In this document: piece after piece, positions 61,765 through 64,000 of the stretch
Layout of the letters: the number at the start of each line of letters is the position of its first letter
Numbering within the stretch: the stretch's first letter is position 1
From: Gracilimonas sp017641085
Lineage (GTDB): Bacteria > Bacteroidota > Rhodothermia > Balneolales > Balneolaceae
DNA length: 64,000 nt
Assembly: GCF_046115515.1 (NCBI RefSeq)
Contig: NZ_CP175953.1
Reading direction: 5' to 3' (one strand)
Notes under the pieces: model-generated
Told to the model about the DNA's origin: nothing
Database searches by the model: none
What the model saw: only the letters and a program-made list of their open reading frames with translations
Made by a program: the position numbers and the translations under genes

Positions 61765-62781
61765 TTGAAGAGTTTCAGCATTATTATCGTTACCTGGAAT
61801 GCCCTTGAGCACCTCAAGAATTATCTGCCATCGGTAACCGAAACAGACTATCCTGAATTTGAAATCATCATTGCCGATAATGCCTCAACCGATGGTTCCA
61901 AGGAATGGATTAAGTCAACGTATCCTGAAATTAAAATTACCAGCTTCGACCAAAACTACGGCTATTGCGGAGGAAATAACAGAGCTGTTCCCTTTGCTGA
62001 AAAAGATCTTCTACTATTCCTGAATAACGACGTTAAAGTTGAGAAAAACTGGCTGCAAGGAATCAATGATATATTTGAGAAAGACGAGAAAATGGCGGCC
62101 GTTCAACCCAAGATGAGAGCAGTCGAACAACCGGAACATTTTGAGTACGCCGGGGCTGCCGGGGGATTCATGGATAAATACGGATACACCTTTTGCCGGG
62201 GACGAATTTTTAATGAAGTAGAACGGGATGAAGGTCAGTATGATGATTCCCCCAACCTATTCTGGGCTTCGGGTGCTGCACTCGCCATCCGAAAGGATCT
62301 TTTTATAGAATCCGGTGGATTTGATGAGGATTTTGAGTTCCATATGGAAGAGATTGATTTATGCTGGCGACTTCAGAACCAGGGGTATAGAATCGGTTAC
62401 GCTCCCGAGAGTTTAGTCTATCATCTGGGGGGCGGTTCATTGCCAATGGGATCTCCACGTAAAGTGTACTACAACTTCCGCAACAGCCTCTTTATGCTAT
62501 GGAAGAATTATAGTTCGGCCAGCTTACGAAAGAGGTTTTTACTTCGGTTGATATTGGATGTTATCGCCGCTTACAAAGCGCTCCTGTCCGGAAAACCCAA
62601 AGAATGGTGGGCCGTAGCTAAAGCCCATCTGCATTTTGTAAAGGACTTTTTCAGGGTGAACCGGAAGCGAAAAAAACTTCAATCCCAACGAACTATCTCG
62701 CATGATCCGGATACCATGCTGGATATCAGTCTCATTTGGCAGCATTTTGCCAAAGGTGTTAAACGCTTTCGTGATCTATAG
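61765..62781 (+). CDS. GT2-family glycosyltransferase
   Basis: This 338-residue enzyme has a GT-A domain: FSIIIVTWNALEHL, IIADNASTDGS, LNNDVKVEKNW (Asp-x-Asp-like metal site) and EEIDLCWRLQNQGY. The last 100 residues include a hydrophobic helix that may contact the membrane. It starts at TTG. It probably works on a surface glycan or lipid, perhaps a rhamnosyl-type transferase; the acceptor is unknown. Confidence 0.9.
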   Translation: MKSFSIIIVTWNALEHLKNYLPSVTETDYPEFEIIIADNASTDGSKEWIKSTYPEIKITSFDQNYGYCGGNNRAVPFAEKDLLLFLNNDVKVEKNWLQGINDIFEKDEKMAAVQPKMRAVEQPEHFEYAGAAGGFMDKYGYTFCRGRIFNEVERDEGQYDDSPNLFWASGAALAIRKDLFIESGGFDEDFEFHMEEIDLCWRLQNQGYRIGYAPESLVYHLGGGSLPMGSPRKVYYNFRNSLFMLWKNYSSASLRKRFLLRLILDVIAAYKALLSGKPKEWWAVAKAHLHFVKDFFRVNRKRKKLQSQRTISHDPDTMLDISLIWQHFAKGVKRFRDL

Positions 62782-62824
62782 TTTTAAGGGAGATTTTCGC
62801 TAAGGCTATTCCGTTGCTACCGAA

Positions 62825-62849
62825 AAAAGTGATCCTTAGATCACCTTTT
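62825..62849 (+). terminator. Possible terminator between GT2 and aconitase genes
   Basis: A six-base stem (62829-62834 with 62839-62844) extended by A/T pairs sits in the 186-bp convergent gap. The T run is short, so this is a weak call. Confidence 0.4.
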
Positions 62850-62967
62850 CCTACCTCTTCTGTCTTCTCCTTCAACATTGAGAAGATTTAGGTGAGGCCG
62901 GAGTACAGGCTTGGACTTTTGAGCTAAACACCTGCACACTATCAAATAAATCACCTTTATTTTACCA

Positions 62968-64000
62968 TTAAGAAGCTTTTCTCTTCTTGAATGAATTGAT
63001 CACTCCTCCATCCAGAACTGCCTGTCGCTGTCGGTCACTTAGCGTATGTTTCACTTCGTATTCGGTTCCTTTGGTCACGTTGACCAATTTGGCCGTATTC
63101 CCACTTTCTATGCTTGCACGGATGTTTTCAACTTTAAGCACATCTCCCTGCTCAATGTCATTGTAATCTTCTTCGCTTGTGAACTCAAAAGGCGGAATAC
63201 CGAAATTCACCAGGTTCTGCCAGCCTATTCGAGCATAACTTTTTGCAATCACAGCTCTTTGGCCAAGATAACGGGGAGCAATAGCTGCGTGTTCACGACT
63301 GGAGCCCTGTGCGTAATTTTCACCAGCGATAACCACGTGCCCACCATGTTCCTCTTTGGCTTTCATCGCCCGGTCGTGAAAGTTTTTATCGACAACATCG
63401 AGCGTGAACTTACTGATCTCGGGGATATTGCTTCTGAATGGCAGCACTTCGGTTCCTGCACGCAGTATTTCATCGGTTGAAATATCATCCCCCATTTTCA
63501 GCAGTACCGGAACTTCAAAGTCTTCCAGTTCACCAAAATTTGGCATGCTTGAAATGTTTGGCCCTTTCTTAATTTCACCCCGCTCCTCTTTGGGCTTTGG
63601 CGGAGTCAGCATGTCGGTATTTACAATAACTTCTTTGAGCGGAGTGTATTTTGGATACTCCATATTAAACAGCTTCTCAAGATCTCTCGGATCGGTGATT
63701 TTGCCTGTTAAAGCCGAAGCTGCGGCCGTTTCCGGGCTCACAAGAAATACAGAATCTTCTGGGGTACCTGAACGATCCGGAAAGTTGCGAGGCACCGTTC
63801 TCAGACTATTTTGACCGGTGGCCGGGGCTTGTCCCATTCCAATACATCCGTTACAACCGGCCTGGTGAATTCGGGCCCCGGATTGCACCAGGTTAAACAT
63901 CACATCATTCTTAACCATGTTCTCGATAATCTGCCTGGATGTCGGGTTGATATCAAATGAGACGTTATCATTCACTGTTTTACCTTTAACGATTTCAGAA
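62968..64000 (-). CDS. Aconitate hydratase, C-terminal part
   Basis: The frame is open from its stop at 62968 to the window edge (a GTG at 63975 is internal, because the coding continues upstream in frame). It shows GARIHQAGCNGCIGMGQAP with two cluster cysteines, then DDISTDEILRAGTEVLPFRSN and YAQGSSREHAA, which carry the swivel-domain residues. Aconitase interconverts citrate and isocitrate in the TCA cycle. The N-terminal domain with the first cluster Cys lies outside. Confidence 0.95.
   Translation of the reverse strand, partial: SEIVKGKTVNDNVSFDINPTSRQIIENMVKNDVMFNLVQSGARIHQAGCNGCIGMGQAPATGQNSLRTVPRNFPDRSGTPEDSVFLVSPETAAASALTGKITDPRDLEKLFNMEYPKYTPLKEVIVNTDMLTPPKPKEERGEIKKGPNISSMPNFGELEDFEVPVLLKMGDDISTDEILRAGTEVLPFRSNIPEISKFTLDVVDKNFHDRAMKAKEEHGGHVVIAGENYAQGSSREHAAIAPRYLGQRAVIAKSYARIGWQNLVNFGIPPFEFTSEEDYNDIEQGDVLKVENIRASIESGNTAKLVNVTKGTEYEVKHTLSDRQRQAVLDGGVINSFKKRKAS

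Noticed and set aside
63973..63975. GTG as the aconitase start
   Set aside because: The frame is open upstream to the window edge and the upstream residues fit aconitase, so the GTG is internal.

Overview
The window looks like a chromosomal stretch from a Bacteroidota/Balneolota-type, probably marine, Gram-negative bacterium. The basis is inference from gene content: bacillithiol synthesis (bshC), a DUF5777 outer-membrane protein next to YceI and a c-type cytochrome, many lipoprotein signal peptides, a carotenoid-desaturase family gene, RecBCD, and a moderate G+C content. No rRNA, CRISPR array or phage block is visible.

Layout. 1-3.4 kb holds a partial outer-membrane barrel gene, an HD-domain gene and a cytochrome c / YceI / DUF5777 operon. 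3.4-19.1 kb is the most remarkable part: about twelve tightly packed minus-strand genes that form a non-canonical Pel-like exopolysaccharide locus. Its upstream end carries two-component regulators, one broken by an in-frame TAA. Then come a second GT4 glycosyltransferase, a PelF-type glycosyltransferase, a PelG-type transporter, a cytosolic HD-GYP-like protein where PelD would be expected, a GH114 (PelA hydrolase-like) lipoprotein, a large GT-C-like membrane protein, and a 1313-residue fusion of a DUF2194 deacetylase-like region, TPR helices and an outer-membrane barrel that seems to combine PelA and PelB roles. 19.3-22.8 kb carries PspC, 5-formyl-THF cyclo-ligase, BshC and a bifunctional nuclease. 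23.1-30.4 kb is a complex I operon, nuoA-nuoH, closed by a strong terminator, so nuoI-N must lie elsewhere.

30.5-41.7 kb has envelope genes, two related PAS/HisKA_2 histidine kinases in tandem, an alkaline phosphatase, a DEAD-box helicase, an FKBP lipoprotein and an acidic Ala/Ser/Glu-rich lipoprotein. 42-51.5 kb carries recC-recB-recD downstream of a ParA / small DNA-binding protein pair. 51.7-53.5 kb has a thioesterase, a lone HPt protein and galE.

At 53.5-54.0 kb a tRNA-Leu(CAA) gene is followed by a very small GIY-YIG nuclease gene and then by a second copy of the tRNA 3' end and its terminator. This is a 56-bp direct repeat spaced 361 bp apart, and it looks like a minimal tRNA-targeting element. 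54.2-64 kb is mainly housekeeping and envelope genes: cold-shock protein, PagL-like lipid A deacylase, cyclophilin, a tandem-repeat surface protein, MsrB, a PH-domain protein, a carotenoid desaturase-family enzyme, a phosphodiesterase, a GT2 glycosyltransferase and a partial aconitase.

All assignments rest on reading motifs by eye; no database search was run.
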